From positions 124,001 to 188,000 of the forward strand of contig NZ_QJSU01000003.1 in the NCBI RefSeq assembly GCF_003217155.1: a DNA stretch of 64,000 nt, in the 5' to 3' direction. Position numbers and translations under genes: made by a program. Position 1 is the first letter of the stretch. Each line of letters opens with the position of its first letter. The notes beneath the pieces are model-generated. The model did no database searches, was not told where the DNA came from, and worked only from the letters and a program-made list of their open reading frames with translations. Shown piece by piece: positions 44,645-53,848 of this stretch. The DNA comes from Psychrobacter fozii (lineage in GTDB: Bacteria; Pseudomonadota; Gammaproteobacteria; Pseudomonadales; Moraxellaceae).

Positions 44645-45682
44645 TTAACTAGCTTTTGATTGTTGTGTTGTGCTTTTTTGGTTTTGCTTATAGATAGCCG
44701 CCTGTAGCCAAACGTTGGCTTGTATATAATCATGCACTTTAATGATGGCTGTCTCTGCGGTGTTGAGCGCACCAACACGTATCACAAATGGATCTGCGTC
44801 TTGTTCACGTAGTATGACGACATCAAACAAAATAATAGATTTGCCATTGAAGACAGTCTCTTGTTTGCCAAGCACTTGACCTTGACACCATGCTTCGTCT
44901 TCTTGTCCTAGTGTATCGCCAAAGAGATATGCACACATATGACCTAAGTTGATCTCGACAGGCGCCATCTGTTCTTTGGTCTCAGGTTTCCATTCTTTGA
45001 TTTGCTCTTGTAAATCGTCTGGTATCTTTCCATCATTGGCGGCAACAATGTCATTAAAGGCACGATGATAGCGAATCGACTCTTGATCTTCGACCATAAT
45101 CACTTCGTTTTGTTCGCTGTGTTTGATCTCGTGCGCCCAAGCGCTAAGGTTTACGAAGTACGACGTATCTCGCTGATATAAATGACGATTGGTGGTATAA
45201 AGCTGATCAAATGCATAAATGATACTGCCATCAGCCGTATGTAAGCGTAGTACAGCATCATGTGATTTGTCATTAGCGATGATACGCTCAATTTTACAAT
45301 TCAAACCATATGGGCTATCGACACAAGGGTAGGCATTGATAAAGCACTCAGGCTTACCATTTTTCATCGCCAACACTTGATTGATGTGACAGGGCTGATT
45401 TTCAGATAGTAATAGGCAGCTGTCTTGCGAGCTGACATTGCTATTAAGACCTTTAGGCATCGCTGCTTGTTCGATCATTTTCTGTAGCCATTCTGGTACG
45501 TCATGGCTCATATCATCAGTCAAAATTCGCCAATGATCAGCGTGACCTGCAGATTGTTCGTCAGTTAAGGTTACCTTAGTAGGAGATTGGATGTTTTTAT
45601 ATTGGTAATTAATGGTCATGAGAGTACTCAAAATTAAGTCAGCGTGAAGTCTGTCGCTAAAGCTGCGATTGCTGGTCATCAT
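44645..45682 (-). CDS. Conserved-looking protein of unknown function
   Basis: A 345-aa soluble protein; I do not recognise the family. It has no signal peptide or membrane segment. The middle (about 100-190) is acidic and Tyr/His-rich with GMN-like strands (CHINQVLAMKNGKPECFINAYPCV). The part about 240-320 (INLGHMCAYLFGDTLGQEDEAWCQGQVLG, IILFDVVILRE) looks like a folded domain. A start at 45619 (MTIN) is an alternative to 45682 because neither has a strong ribosome-binding site. Confidence 0.6.
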   Translation of the reverse strand: MMTSNRSFSDRLHADLILSTLMTINYQYKNIQSPTKVTLTDEQSAGHADHWRILTDDMSHDVPEWLQKMIEQAAMPKGLNSNVSSQDSCLLLSENQPCHINQVLAMKNGKPECFINAYPCVDSPYGLNCKIERIIANDKSHDAVLRLHTADGSIIYAFDQLYTTNRHLYQRDTSYFVNLSAWAHEIKHSEQNEVIMVEDQESIRYHRAFNDIVAANDGKIPDDLQEQIKEWKPETKEQMAPVEINLGHMCAYLFGDTLGQEDEAWCQGQVLGKQETVFNGKSIILFDVVILREQDADPFVIRVGALNTAETAIIKVHDYIQANVWLQAAIYKQNQKSTTQQSKAS

Positions 45683-46000
45683 AACCTACTATGCTAAATA
45701 TGGGTCTATGATGGCTAGCAACGTTGTCATCAGCAAAAGGTCAACAAACTACAATGAATGGGTAATGACAATTGTCCTTAGCATACAATATATAGGTATT
45801 GACGCAAGTAATAGCAAGTCCCACATAAAAAATAGTAACAAAACCCTATTTTTTAGCAAAAAACATACTCAGTTTTTGCTAATGATTGGCACATATCAGC
45901 CGATTTGTGTCAAACTAGCTCCCTTTTGACGGCTGTCTTAAGCCCGTCTGAAACCCAGTTTGTGTGCTCGTTTTATAGCATATAGCCAATACTTTATAAG
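45683..46000. other. Intergenic region upstream of the lol operon
   Basis: About 320 AT-rich bases between divergent genes, ending at the R2 repeat copy (46001-46088). No gene or clear promoter pair is seen. Confidence 0.5.
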
Positions 46001-46088
46001 TTGGATACGGTGTCAGTCTCGCTTAGTTTACTATTTGTAGTACTTTCACTCGCTTTCCTTGTATCCAAATTATATTGAACCGACTATA
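46001..46088 (-). repeat. Dispersed intergenic repeat, family R2, copy B
   Basis: The stem TTGGATAC (46001-46008) / GTATCCAA (46061-46068) is followed by ATTATATTGAACCGACTATA. It shares TTTGTAGTACTTTCACT and the end with copy A at 4121-4200. It lies 38 bases before the lolC-type start, so it may form a hairpin in that leader. Confidence 0.7.
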
Positions 46089-46125
46089 TATAAAGTCGCA
46101 CGTAGATAAGATAAAGAGTTTGAAT

Positions 46126-47361
46126 ATGTTTCGTCCTTTAGCGTTATTTATCGGCTTACGATATACCCGAGCAGAGCGTAGTAATGGTTTTATCTCCTTT
46201 ATATCGCTGATCTCGATGATTGGTTTGACTCTTGGGGTTGCCGTATTAATCACGGTGTTGTCGGTCATGAATGGTTTTGATCGGGAGCTAAAAACCCGTA
46301 TTTTGGGTATGGTCCCGCAAGCAACGGTCGTCTCATCCGAGATTATTAGTGACTGGGAACAGTTGGCAGACAAGATCAAAGAAGACCCAGAAGTGGCAGC
46401 AGTAGCGCCATTTATCCAACTGCAAGGGATGTTGACCTCAAATGGTCAGGTTGCAGGGATTATGGTCACAGGTATTGAACCTGAGTATGAAAAAAAGGTC
46501 TCTATTATCAATGAGCACATGGTTGAGGGTAGTATTGATACCTTGCAAAACGGTGACTTTAGTATTGTGCTGGGTGAAGAGATGGTGCAATCATTAGGAT
46601 TGCAACTCGGTGATAAAGTCACGTTAGTTCTGCCAGAGGCATCACCGTCAGCAGCCGGTGTCATACCGCGATTTAAGCGCTTTACCTTGACGGGTATCTT
46701 CACCATCAGTCCAGAAGTCGATAGTCTGATGGCCTTTATTCCTATGGGTGATGCTGCAAAACTGTTACGTTTGCCAGAGGGTGCGCAGGGTGTCCGTATG
46801 AAGCTCAACGATATCTTTACTGCGCCAATTGCCTCAGAGAAAGCAGCTGCGATTGCCCCTGATAGATTGTATCCAAATAATTGGACACAGACTCATGGCA
46901 ATCTGTTTGGTGCCATTCAGATGGAAAAAGCGATGGTAGGCTTACTGCTCTTTTTGATTATATTAGTTGCAGCCTTTAATATCGTTTCTAGTCTCGTCAT
47001 GCTTGTCACTGATAAGAAAGCGGACATTGCAATCTTAAAAACCTTTGGTGCATCACCTCGTTTGATTACCCAAGTGTTTATGGTTCAAGGTGTGGTCATC
47101 GGTGTCATCGGTACGGTTGCTGGCACGATATTGGGTGTGATATTTGCCCTCACAGTCAGCGATATTTTGGGTTTCATCAATCAAGTCTTTAACCTGAACC
47201 TATTTGATGCGTATTTTGTGAACTATTTGCCATCAGAGTTGCGTTTGCTAGATGTGGTGTTGATTACTGGTGCCTCGTTTGTATTGAGCTTTTTGGCAAC
47301 GATTTATCCAGCACGTCGCGCGGCTAAAATTCAGCCAGCACAAACATTGCGTTATGAGTAA
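46126..47361 (+). CDS. lolC: Lipoprotein-releasing ABC permease (LolC/LolE/LolF type)
   Basis: A 411-aa inner-membrane permease that frees lipoproteins for transport to the outer membrane. The opening FRPLALFIGLRYTRAERSNGFISFISLISMIGLTLGVA (TM1) is followed by a periplasmic domain (about 45-255) and three helices (about 265-295, 310-345, 375-400) of the FtsX type, with TDKKADIAILKTFGA between. Only one permease gene precedes lolD, which suggests a LolF-type homodimer rather than LolC plus LolE. The ATG at 46126 is preceded by a weak site (AAAGAG); the longer frame to 46075 reads into the R2 repeat. Confidence 0.9.
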   Translation: MFRPLALFIGLRYTRAERSNGFISFISLISMIGLTLGVAVLITVLSVMNGFDRELKTRILGMVPQATVVSSEIISDWEQLADKIKEDPEVAAVAPFIQLQGMLTSNGQVAGIMVTGIEPEYEKKVSIINEHMVEGSIDTLQNGDFSIVLGEEMVQSLGLQLGDKVTLVLPEASPSAAGVIPRFKRFTLTGIFTISPEVDSLMAFIPMGDAAKLLRLPEGAQGVRMKLNDIFTAPIASEKAAAIAPDRLYPNNWTQTHGNLFGAIQMEKAMVGLLLFLIILVAAFNIVSSLVMLVTDKKADIAILKTFGASPRLITQVFMVQGVVIGVIGTVAGTILGVIFALTVSDILGFINQVFNLNLFDAYFVNYLPSELRLLDVVLITGASFVLSFLATIYPARRAAKIQPAQTLRYE

Positions 47362-47408
47362 ATAATTTTATAAAGTATCAACTATATAAATAGAATAAAG
47401 GAAATACC

Positions 47409-48089
47409 ATGTCTGCCATTTTAGAGGCGAAAAACATCAACAAGATATATGATGAAGGGGCAGTCAGTACGCAAGTATTGACTGGCTTGGATTTGACGGT
47501 TAAGGCTGGCGAACGTATTGCTATCGTTGGTACCAGTGGCTCAGGTAAGAGTACATTGCTACATTTGCTAGGCGGTCTTGATACACCTACTACGGGTGAA
47601 GTGTGGCTACATGGTCAATTATTAAATAGCATGAATGAAACCGAACGTGGTGCGATGCGTAACAAGCATTTAGGGTTTATTTATCAGTTTCATCATCTGT
47701 TGGCTGAATTTACGGCTATCGAAAACGTCGCTATGCCGCTACTGATGCGACCAAAAGTATCAACAACTGAAGCACGTCAACAAGCGATTGATATCCTAGA
47801 AAGTGTCGGTCTTGAGCATCGTTTGATGCATCGACCAGGCGAGTTATCAGGTGGTGAGCGTCAGCGTGTGGCGATTGCCCGTGCACTTGTAACCAAGCCA
47901 TCGCTTATCTTAGCAGATGAGCCAACCGGTAATTTGGATTATGATAATGCCCAAAGCGTTTTCGGACTGTTGACCGAATTACAAAACACGATGCAAACGG
48001 CACTATTGATGGTGACGCATGATCGCAATCTGGCCGCATTGGCAGATCGTCAGCTACTATTGCGCAATGGTCATTGGGAACAGTATTAA
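47409..48089 (+). CDS. lolD: Lipoprotein-releasing ABC ATPase LolD
   Basis: A 226-aa ABC ATPase. Walker A is GTSGSGKST (about 43-51), the Q-loop is in [12 protein letters not shown], the signature is [15 protein letters not shown] (about 145-159), and Walker B is [12 protein letters not shown] (about 166-177). FHHLLAEF after the Q-loop is typical of LolD. It is 47 bases after the permease gene. Confidence 0.95.
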   Translation: MSAILEAKNINKIYDEGAVSTQVLTGLDLTVKAGERIAIVGTSGSGKSTLLHLLGGLDTPTTGEVWLHGQLLNSMNETERGAMRNKHLGFIYQFHHLLAEFTAIENVAMPLLMRPKVSTTEARQQAIDILESVGLEHRLMHRPGELSGGERQRVAIARALVTKPSLILADEPTGNLDYDNAQSVFGLLTELQNTMQTALLMVTHDRNLAALADRQLLLRNGHWEQY

Positions 48090-48115
48090 GCCCCTTATGT
48101 CTGACAAGGATAAAC

Positions 48116-48424
48116 ATGATGAATGAAAATGAAGATCCAATCGAAGCTTTTGGCAGTGCCGAAGAAGGTAATGCGCCGCTACATTCTTATATGGATCCGG
48201 CATTGTTCGATACGATTAATAGACAGGCACAGATAGATCTGCTGACACCTGTCTTTGATGCTATAACTCTGGCTGGTGTTGATTACGATCTCAAAGCCCA
48301 AGATAGTGCAACAGGCAAACGCTATACACTATTCAAAGGTGAAGAGGTGATTGAGGTCTTTGTGATGGATAGCAATCTCACCAGTAATATCACGGAAGCT
48401 ATAGAAAATAGCAAAGACGTGTAG
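48116..48424 (+). CDS. Small acidic protein downstream of lolD, unknown function
   Basis: A 102-aa acidic soluble protein with no signal or membrane segment. I do not recognise it. It starts 26 bases after lolD, with AAGGA before two consecutive ATG codons (48116, 48119), so it is probably in the lol operon. The C-terminal half (YDLKAQDSATGKRYTLFKGEEVIEVFVMDSN) looks like two strands and a helix. Confidence 0.6.
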   Translation: MMNENEDPIEAFGSAEEGNAPLHSYMDPALFDTINRQAQIDLLTPVFDAITLAGVDYDLKAQDSATGKRYTLFKGEEVIEVFVMDSNLTSNITEAIENSKDV

Positions 48425-48493
48425 TGTAGATAGCCTAGCGTACAGACAGTTGATGCTGTTAGTAATCTATAATCTAATGGCATCTAGCATAAT

Positions 48494-49069
48494 TTAGGAT
48501 TCAGGCGGTTTGTCAGAAGGTATATCCTGACGGTTTTGCCAGCTGACAACCGTTTTATAGCGCCAAATAGCTTTGAATGCTAACCCACAAATAATACTAG
48601 TCAACACTGCTAAAATCGTGAGTCCAATACAAAATGCCGCAATCGATACAGTGCCGCGATAGGTAATAAATGGATTGGCACCATCTGACAATACCCATAA
48701 ACTAAAATCAGCGATCATTCGTCCAATAAGTCGAAGACTGAGCACGGGTGCGTCGATAATTTTGGCGCCGATGTAATAACCAGCATAAAAAATAGGCAAG
48801 CTAGTAAGCGGATTGGTAATCCAAGTCAAACCGAGCGCCATCGGAACATTAGCACGGAAGATTAATGAACCAACCAACGCTATTAGCATCTGTCCCGGCA
48901 ATGGAAAAAATGCGCTAAGCACACCAATGTAGACCGCTTTATTTAGGCTGTGACGATTAAAGTGCCATAATCGTGGATCAGCTAAATGCGGTGCAAACAG
49001 TTTTAATGTGCGACTTTCTAGAATTTTCTCTGGTGTAGGAAGCAGGCTTTTTAGACGTTTTTGGGGCAC
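48494..49069 (-). CDS. DUF2062 family membrane protein
   Basis: A 191-aa membrane protein with about three hydrophobic segments (about 50-75, 78-110, 135-165). LNKAVYIGVLSAFFPLPGQMLIALVGSLIFRANVPMALGLTWITNPLTSLPIFYAGYYIG (about 43-102) is the DUF2062 signature, including WITNPLT. The function is unknown; in other gammaproteobacteria it neighbours comEC and lol genes, as here. Confidence 0.85.
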   Translation of the reverse strand: MPQKRLKSLLPTPEKILESRTLKLFAPHLADPRLWHFNRHSLNKAVYIGVLSAFFPLPGQMLIALVGSLIFRANVPMALGLTWITNPLTSLPIFYAGYYIGAKIIDAPVLSLRLIGRMIADFSLWVLSDGANPFITYRGTVSIAAFCIGLTILAVLTSIICGLAFKAIWRYKTVVSWQNRQDIPSDKPPES

Positions 49070-49394
49070 AAGATTGCCTTTAATCGTTAACTACAGCCCG
49101 ACCAATTATCTTGATGGACTGTTATAAGGTAATATTATTAATAAAAAATACGGGTGAAATTATATAGTATGATAATGTCAGAATATCGTCATCGTACTAT
49201 GTATGAGCAGTATAGGGTAATATAAATATAAATGCCATTGTATGACGTATTAGCTACCGCTCGTTTGGACTCGATTTTATGCCAATACTTCTCTGTGGTG
49301 GCAGGTTGTTTATGATGGTAGGTTGCTGCCCATCGTAACCAATGACTATATTTAGTCATATCATAATATTTATATCATCAAGCAAGGAGTGCTG
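49070..49394. other. Intergenic region between the DUF2062 gene and comEC
   Basis: 325 bases without a gene or clear hairpin; it must hold the divergent promoters of both flanking genes. Confidence 0.5.
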
Positions 49395-52300
49395 GTGTAT
49401 TGGTTAATCTGTAGCTTGATTATTAGCACTATGATGGGCGTGTTGGCAGTTTCAGATAATATGCCAATGAGTCTGTTGTCCATGGATATTGCTAACGTCT
49501 CTATCGTACCTTTAGCCCTAATGGCGCTTGCTATCGTTTTGATTATCCTTGTTCAATTCAATATACCTTCCGTCAATATTAACCGTTCCTCGCAAAAACA
49601 TTCTAGCTATTCTCCACTTTATCCTAAACTATTATGTCGTATTGCTCATCATTTGGTAGTCGCTATATTAGCGATTGGATTGCTTATTGGTAGCACGATG
49701 CAAGCTTTACTCAGCCACCAGCAAGCAGAAATGACAGCCGTCACTGATAGTATGCGTGTGCAAGCGTTGGTGACCATTGAGGGGATAAGTGATAGCGTCT
49801 ATGATGCAAATACAGAGAGTGGCTATCGACAAGTGGCGGTTATTAGTCATATATCACCGCTGGTATCAGAGTTAACATCGCAAGACTTAGATGATATTAC
49901 CGTTGGTTTTTTAGGCGATGGCAAAAATAGCCTAAGTGACAATACTTCAAATAATGATACGTCGCATGATAACTATTCAGATAGCAGTGACAATGGCAAT
50001 AAGGGTATAGAGTACCGTGTATTACTCAATGCTTATCCAAAAAAATCCCTATCTACAACGTCTCCAGATAATCATCAGTTTACAAAATTAAATCATTTGC
50101 AGCCAGGTGATCAGTTGTTTATGAGTTTGACGCTTGCACCACTGGCTACTTCTGAACAAGCCCTAAACAATCCGTCTGGTTTTGATAGCTATCGTTGGCT
50201 GCGAGGTCGTCATATTGATGGTATCGCAAATATATTGGCGGCTAGTACATTGCCCGTTACTGATGGCGATAGTGAATCGTCAAACATAGCACCTACTTCC
50301 GATAGCTATCTTCAACGTTTGCGTACTCGTATTGACCAAGGGCGTTGGCAATTGCGGCAGCATTTTCATACCGATTGGAGTGATAAAACCACAGCAGAGC
50401 AGCAAGCAAAAGCCGTCACGCTCAGTTTATTGACAGGCGACCGCAGTTTAATCAATCGCGATACTAAGGATTTGTATCAGCTGGCAGGTATCTCGCATTT
50501 ACTGGCAATATCAGGGACGCATGTATTGTTTTTAGCGATTGTCCTAGCTGGAGGTGCGGTTTTACTTTTTGATCGATTCTGTCCAGTTGTTTATCGCTAT
50601 ATACCACGTTGGCAAGTGCGTTGGTGGGTGATGATTGGTGCTGCTTTTGTCTATGCATTATTCACAGGGTTTGATGTGCCCGCTGCCCGTACTGCGTGGA
50701 TGCTACTGGCAATAGGCTTGATGCGTTTAACCTTATTACCTATCAGTACTATGCGTGTATTGTTTGCACTGGCAGTATTAATGGCATGGCTTGATCCTTA
50801 TGTGCTATGGCAAGCAGGGTATTGGTTGTCTTTTATCGCAGTGGCACTGCTACTCAAATACGAAGACACATCCTATAAATATAGGCAAGCCTCTGTATTT
50901 ACTCATCAAGCTGGCGCCCATAAATCCAATGCCATAAATGGCTTGGCTAAACGTATTTGGATGATAGGTAGACGCATATTTAAACTACAGTTTTGGTTGT
51001 TTATTACTTTACTGCCTATTACGTTACTGCTGTTCGGCAAGGCCTCACTATGGGGACTTTTCATCAATCTATTTGCTATCGGCTTATTTGGTTGGGTGAT
51101 TGTACCGCTCAATCTGCTGGCAGGGCTTTTTTATCTGTTTTCACCTACTATCGCCGATAGTATTTGGGCGCTAGTCATTGCCATTATTGCAAGCTTGCAT
51201 GAGCTAATGATATGGCTAACGTCATTACCTTCATTGTCAGAAGCATGGCTCTATACACCAGTGAATATGGCGATTTTGTTAATGGTATTGCTGAGCATCT
51301 TGCCTTGGCTGTTACCACGTGGGTTTGTCAGTCGTTGGCTAGTGTTGCCGCCATTGACTATGCTAATGATGACGGTCTATGCCAATCAGCAATCACTAAC
51401 GATGACGCCAACGTTATATATACTACCAACGGGCGATCAATATATAAGCGCCGCTTTGTTGCAATATCCTATTATCAATTCTGAAAATACCAATAATGAG
51501 AGTGTCAGTTGGCTGTTTTTAGCTGATCATAGACCGAAAGCCACGCGAACGATGCCAAGTAACTTGACGGTAGAGAAGCTCTCGACGATGTTGGAGCAGC
51601 AATTGGGCAGTTTATCGATTAATAAGCTAGAGGGTATTACCGTACAGAGTGGTAGTGTTGGATTAACGGCTACGCTGACAACTGATGATAAGCGTGCTGA
51701 CATCAATACTACAGGTTCTGAGTTATTACTATTGACGGTTGCACAGTTAAATCAGAAGCTACCTATTAATCAGTACTGGCAGGCAGGGCGTTTTGATCGT
51801 TGGCCTGCACTTCAGCGCTCATATAAGGTCACTAGTCAATCTAAGAGTAAGTCAAATATTAGCGTGCAAGGTTGCGAGCAGGGTAAAACATGGCAGCTAC
51901 CAAATGGCGACTTGTTCATACAAGCATTGACAGGTTGGCGCACAATAGATGATGAAAGTGTTTGGGATTGCACGCTCGCTATAGATACTGGCCTACCGAT
52001 ACAAGTATTAAGATATAATGCCGCTGATCCACTCAGGTCATTACCTGCAGCTATACAAACACTGCCATCAAATATTTCACCATTGATGGATAGAACAGTG
52101 CCTACTTCATCACGTCTGGTTTTGAATGTAGATACTCATCAGCGTATTTGGCAGATGTGGGAGTTGCTGTGTTCAATGGAGCCACTATCTGATCAAGCAG
52201 CCACTGGTCAAACACCTATTAATCCAATAACCATTAATCAAAGAACAATGCCATCTAATACCACATGGCTGGGACACAGTACATCGCATATAACCGCCAA

Positions 52301-52406
52301 TGTACTAGGCCTTCAAAGTATCAATGACATCATGACCTATGATGATAAAGCGCTGGAGGTGGCACTATCTATAGATGATAACGCTCAGAGCAAATTCTCA
52401 TACTAA
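49395..52406 (+). CDS. comEC: DNA internalisation competence protein ComEC/Rec2
   Basis: A 1003-aa inner-membrane channel that takes up single-stranded DNA. After N-terminal helices and an OB-like domain with an Asn/Asp/Ser-rich insert (about 180-200), the Competence domain starts at LTGDRSLINRDTKDLYQLAGISHLLAISGTHVLFLAIVL (about 345-383) and has about eight helices to residue 665. The last 330 residues occupy the place of the metallo-beta-lactamase domain but show no HxHxDH motif. GTG at 49395 is chosen, with AAGGAG 5 bases upstream; GTG at 49389 overlaps that site. Confidence 0.88.
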   Translation: MYWLICSLIISTMMGVLAVSDNMPMSLLSMDIANVSIVPLALMALAIVLIILVQFNIPSVNINRSSQKHSSYSPLYPKLLCRIAHHLVVAILAIGLLIGSTMQALLSHQQAEMTAVTDSMRVQALVTIEGISDSVYDANTESGYRQVAVISHISPLVSELTSQDLDDITVGFLGDGKNSLSDNTSNNDTSHDNYSDSSDNGNKGIEYRVLLNAYPKKSLSTTSPDNHQFTKLNHLQPGDQLFMSLTLAPLATSEQALNNPSGFDSYRWLRGRHIDGIANILAASTLPVTDGDSESSNIAPTSDSYLQRLRTRIDQGRWQLRQHFHTDWSDKTTAEQQAKAVTLSLLTGDRSLINRDTKDLYQLAGISHLLAISGTHVLFLAIVLAGGAVLLFDRFCPVVYRYIPRWQVRWWVMIGAAFVYALFTGFDVPAARTAWMLLAIGLMRLTLLPISTMRVLFALAVLMAWLDPYVLWQAGYWLSFIAVALLLKYEDTSYKYRQASVFTHQAGAHKSNAINGLAKRIWMIGRRIFKLQFWLFITLLPITLLLFGKASLWGLFINLFAIGLFGWVIVPLNLLAGLFYLFSPTIADSIWALVIAIIASLHELMIWLTSLPSLSEAWLYTPVNMAILLMVLLSILPWLLPRGFVSRWLVLPPLTMLMMTVYANQQSLTMTPTLYILPTGDQYISAALLQYPIINSENTNNESVSWLFLADHRPKATRTMPSNLTVEKLSTMLEQQLGSLSINKLEGITVQSGSVGLTATLTTDDKRADINTTGSELLLLTVAQLNQKLPINQYWQAGRFDRWPALQRSYKVTSQSKSKSNISVQGCEQGKTWQLPNGDLFIQALTGWRTIDDESVWDCTLAIDTGLPIQVLRYNAADPLRSLPAAIQTLPSNISPLMDRTVPTSSRLVLNVDTHQRIWQMWELLCSMEPLSDQAATGQTPINPITINQRTMPSNTTWLGHSTSHITANVLGLQSINDIMTYDDKALEVALSIDDNAQSKFSY

Positions 52407-52638
52407 ATTATAATAATACCTCTCAAAAAATTGCTCATACTCTTAGCGTTACAATATGGTGATATTTCACAGTTATACTATTGAACCATGATGGAAATGC
52501 GACCATACTTACCAACCTATTAATATAAATGACGCTTGCATTACAAATGCGTCGAGAGTAAGAACTAGCTTCTTACTACATTTATATTCTATATCATCTC
52601 TTTTATCGTTTTAGATTGTTTCTGACTTAGGAAGTTAT

Positions 52639-53691
52639 ATGCCCAACTGGCCACCAGACCCTAACAAACGTCCTGACACTTCGGCAAATCAGCCAGCACC
52701 CATGCAGCAATCAAGCCAACCGACTGGACAAGAGTGGCGACTGCTGGAAAACACATTGCTGGCTAGTGTGGTTGAACAGCGCCGCGCTCGTCGCTGGAGT
52801 ATCTTTTTTAAATTATTGACCTTTGGTTATATCTTATTGATATTTTTGACCCTTGGCCGTGGTTGCAGCAGTGCCTCAACAGGCATGGATGCAGTCGACA
52901 ACAGTGAGCCACATTTGGCCGTGGTTGAGCTACAAGGTGTCATCAGTAGCGGCGATGTGGCCAATGCCTATGATGTCAACGAAGCATTGACCCGTGCTTT
53001 TGAAAACAGTAATTCAAAAGCTGTTGTGCTAGATATCAACTCACCTGGTGGCTCACCTGTACAGTCTGATGAAATTTGGCAGACTATGATGGAGTTGCGT
53101 CAAGAGTATCCAGACAAAAAGCTTTATGCAGTGATTGGTGATATTGGTGCTTCTGGCGCTTATTACATTGCTTCTGCAGCAGACGAGATTTATGTCAATC
53201 CATCAAGTTTAGTTGGCTCTATCGGCGTGATTATGTCGAGCTATAATATCGAAGGCTTGATGGATAAAGTCGGCGTAAAAGATCGCACTTTGACCGCTGG
53301 TGAGTATAAAGATATCTTAAGCTTATCGCGTCCATTGACTGACTATGAAGAAGGTCATGTCGAAAAAGTATTAGCAAATACGCACAAGCATTTCATCGAT
53401 GCAGTGAAAGAAGGCCGTGGCGACCGTCTAAAAAATCCTGAACAGAACAAGTTGTTCTCAGGACTATTTTGGACAGGTGAGCAGTCTATCGAACTTGGTT
53501 TAGCAGACAAGAAAGGTAGCATCGCGAGCTTAGAAAAAGAGTTAGATCTTGATACGGCGATTAACTACAGCCCAACAGATCCTTTTGAGTCATTTATGGA
53601 TCGTTTTGCTATTAAGTTAGGTGCAGGCATTGGTTCTAGTGTCAATCTTGATGTCCTAACAAAAGAAGATGGCAATGTGGAGATGCGTTAA
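52639..53691 (+). CDS. S49 signal peptide peptidase (SppA-like)
   Basis: A 350-aa inner-membrane protease degrading cleaved signal peptides. One membrane helix (about 57-75) is followed by the serine protease domain. LDINSPGGSPVQSDEIW (about 133-149) supplies the oxyanion region, GDIGASGAYYIASAADEIYVNP (about 170-191) the Ser nucleophile, and AGEYKDILSL the Lys general base (about 225). It is the short single-domain form. The first 50 residues are Pro/Gln-rich and cytoplasmic. Confidence 0.9.
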   Translation: MPNWPPDPNKRPDTSANQPAPMQQSSQPTGQEWRLLENTLLASVVEQRRARRWSIFFKLLTFGYILLIFLTLGRGCSSASTGMDAVDNSEPHLAVVELQGVISSGDVANAYDVNEALTRAFENSNSKAVVLDINSPGGSPVQSDEIWQTMMELRQEYPDKKLYAVIGDIGASGAYYIASAADEIYVNPSSLVGSIGVIMSSYNIEGLMDKVGVKDRTLTAGEYKDILSLSRPLTDYEEGHVEKVLANTHKHFIDAVKEGRGDRLKNPEQNKLFSGLFWTGEQSIELGLADKKGSIASLEKELDLDTAINYSPTDPFESFMDRFAIKLGAGIGSSVNLDVLTKEDGNVEMR

Positions 53692-53727
53692 GCATTTTGT
53701 ATTTTAGATTTACTGTGTATGATTGAT

Positions 53728-53762
53728 AAGGCTGAGCGTATGATTATGCTCAGCCTTCTTAT
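53728..53762 (+). terminator. Terminator of the S49 protease gene
   Basis: AAGGCTGAGCGT-ATGATT-ATGCTCAGCCTT with a T-rich tail; it is 37 bases after the stop. Confidence 0.8.
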
Positions 53763-53848
53763 TTATATATTAGATATGTCAGGTATGTCAGATTTAATCA
53801 TGATAAATGACACATAAGCTATCCATAATGATTCGATGAGAGCCTGTT

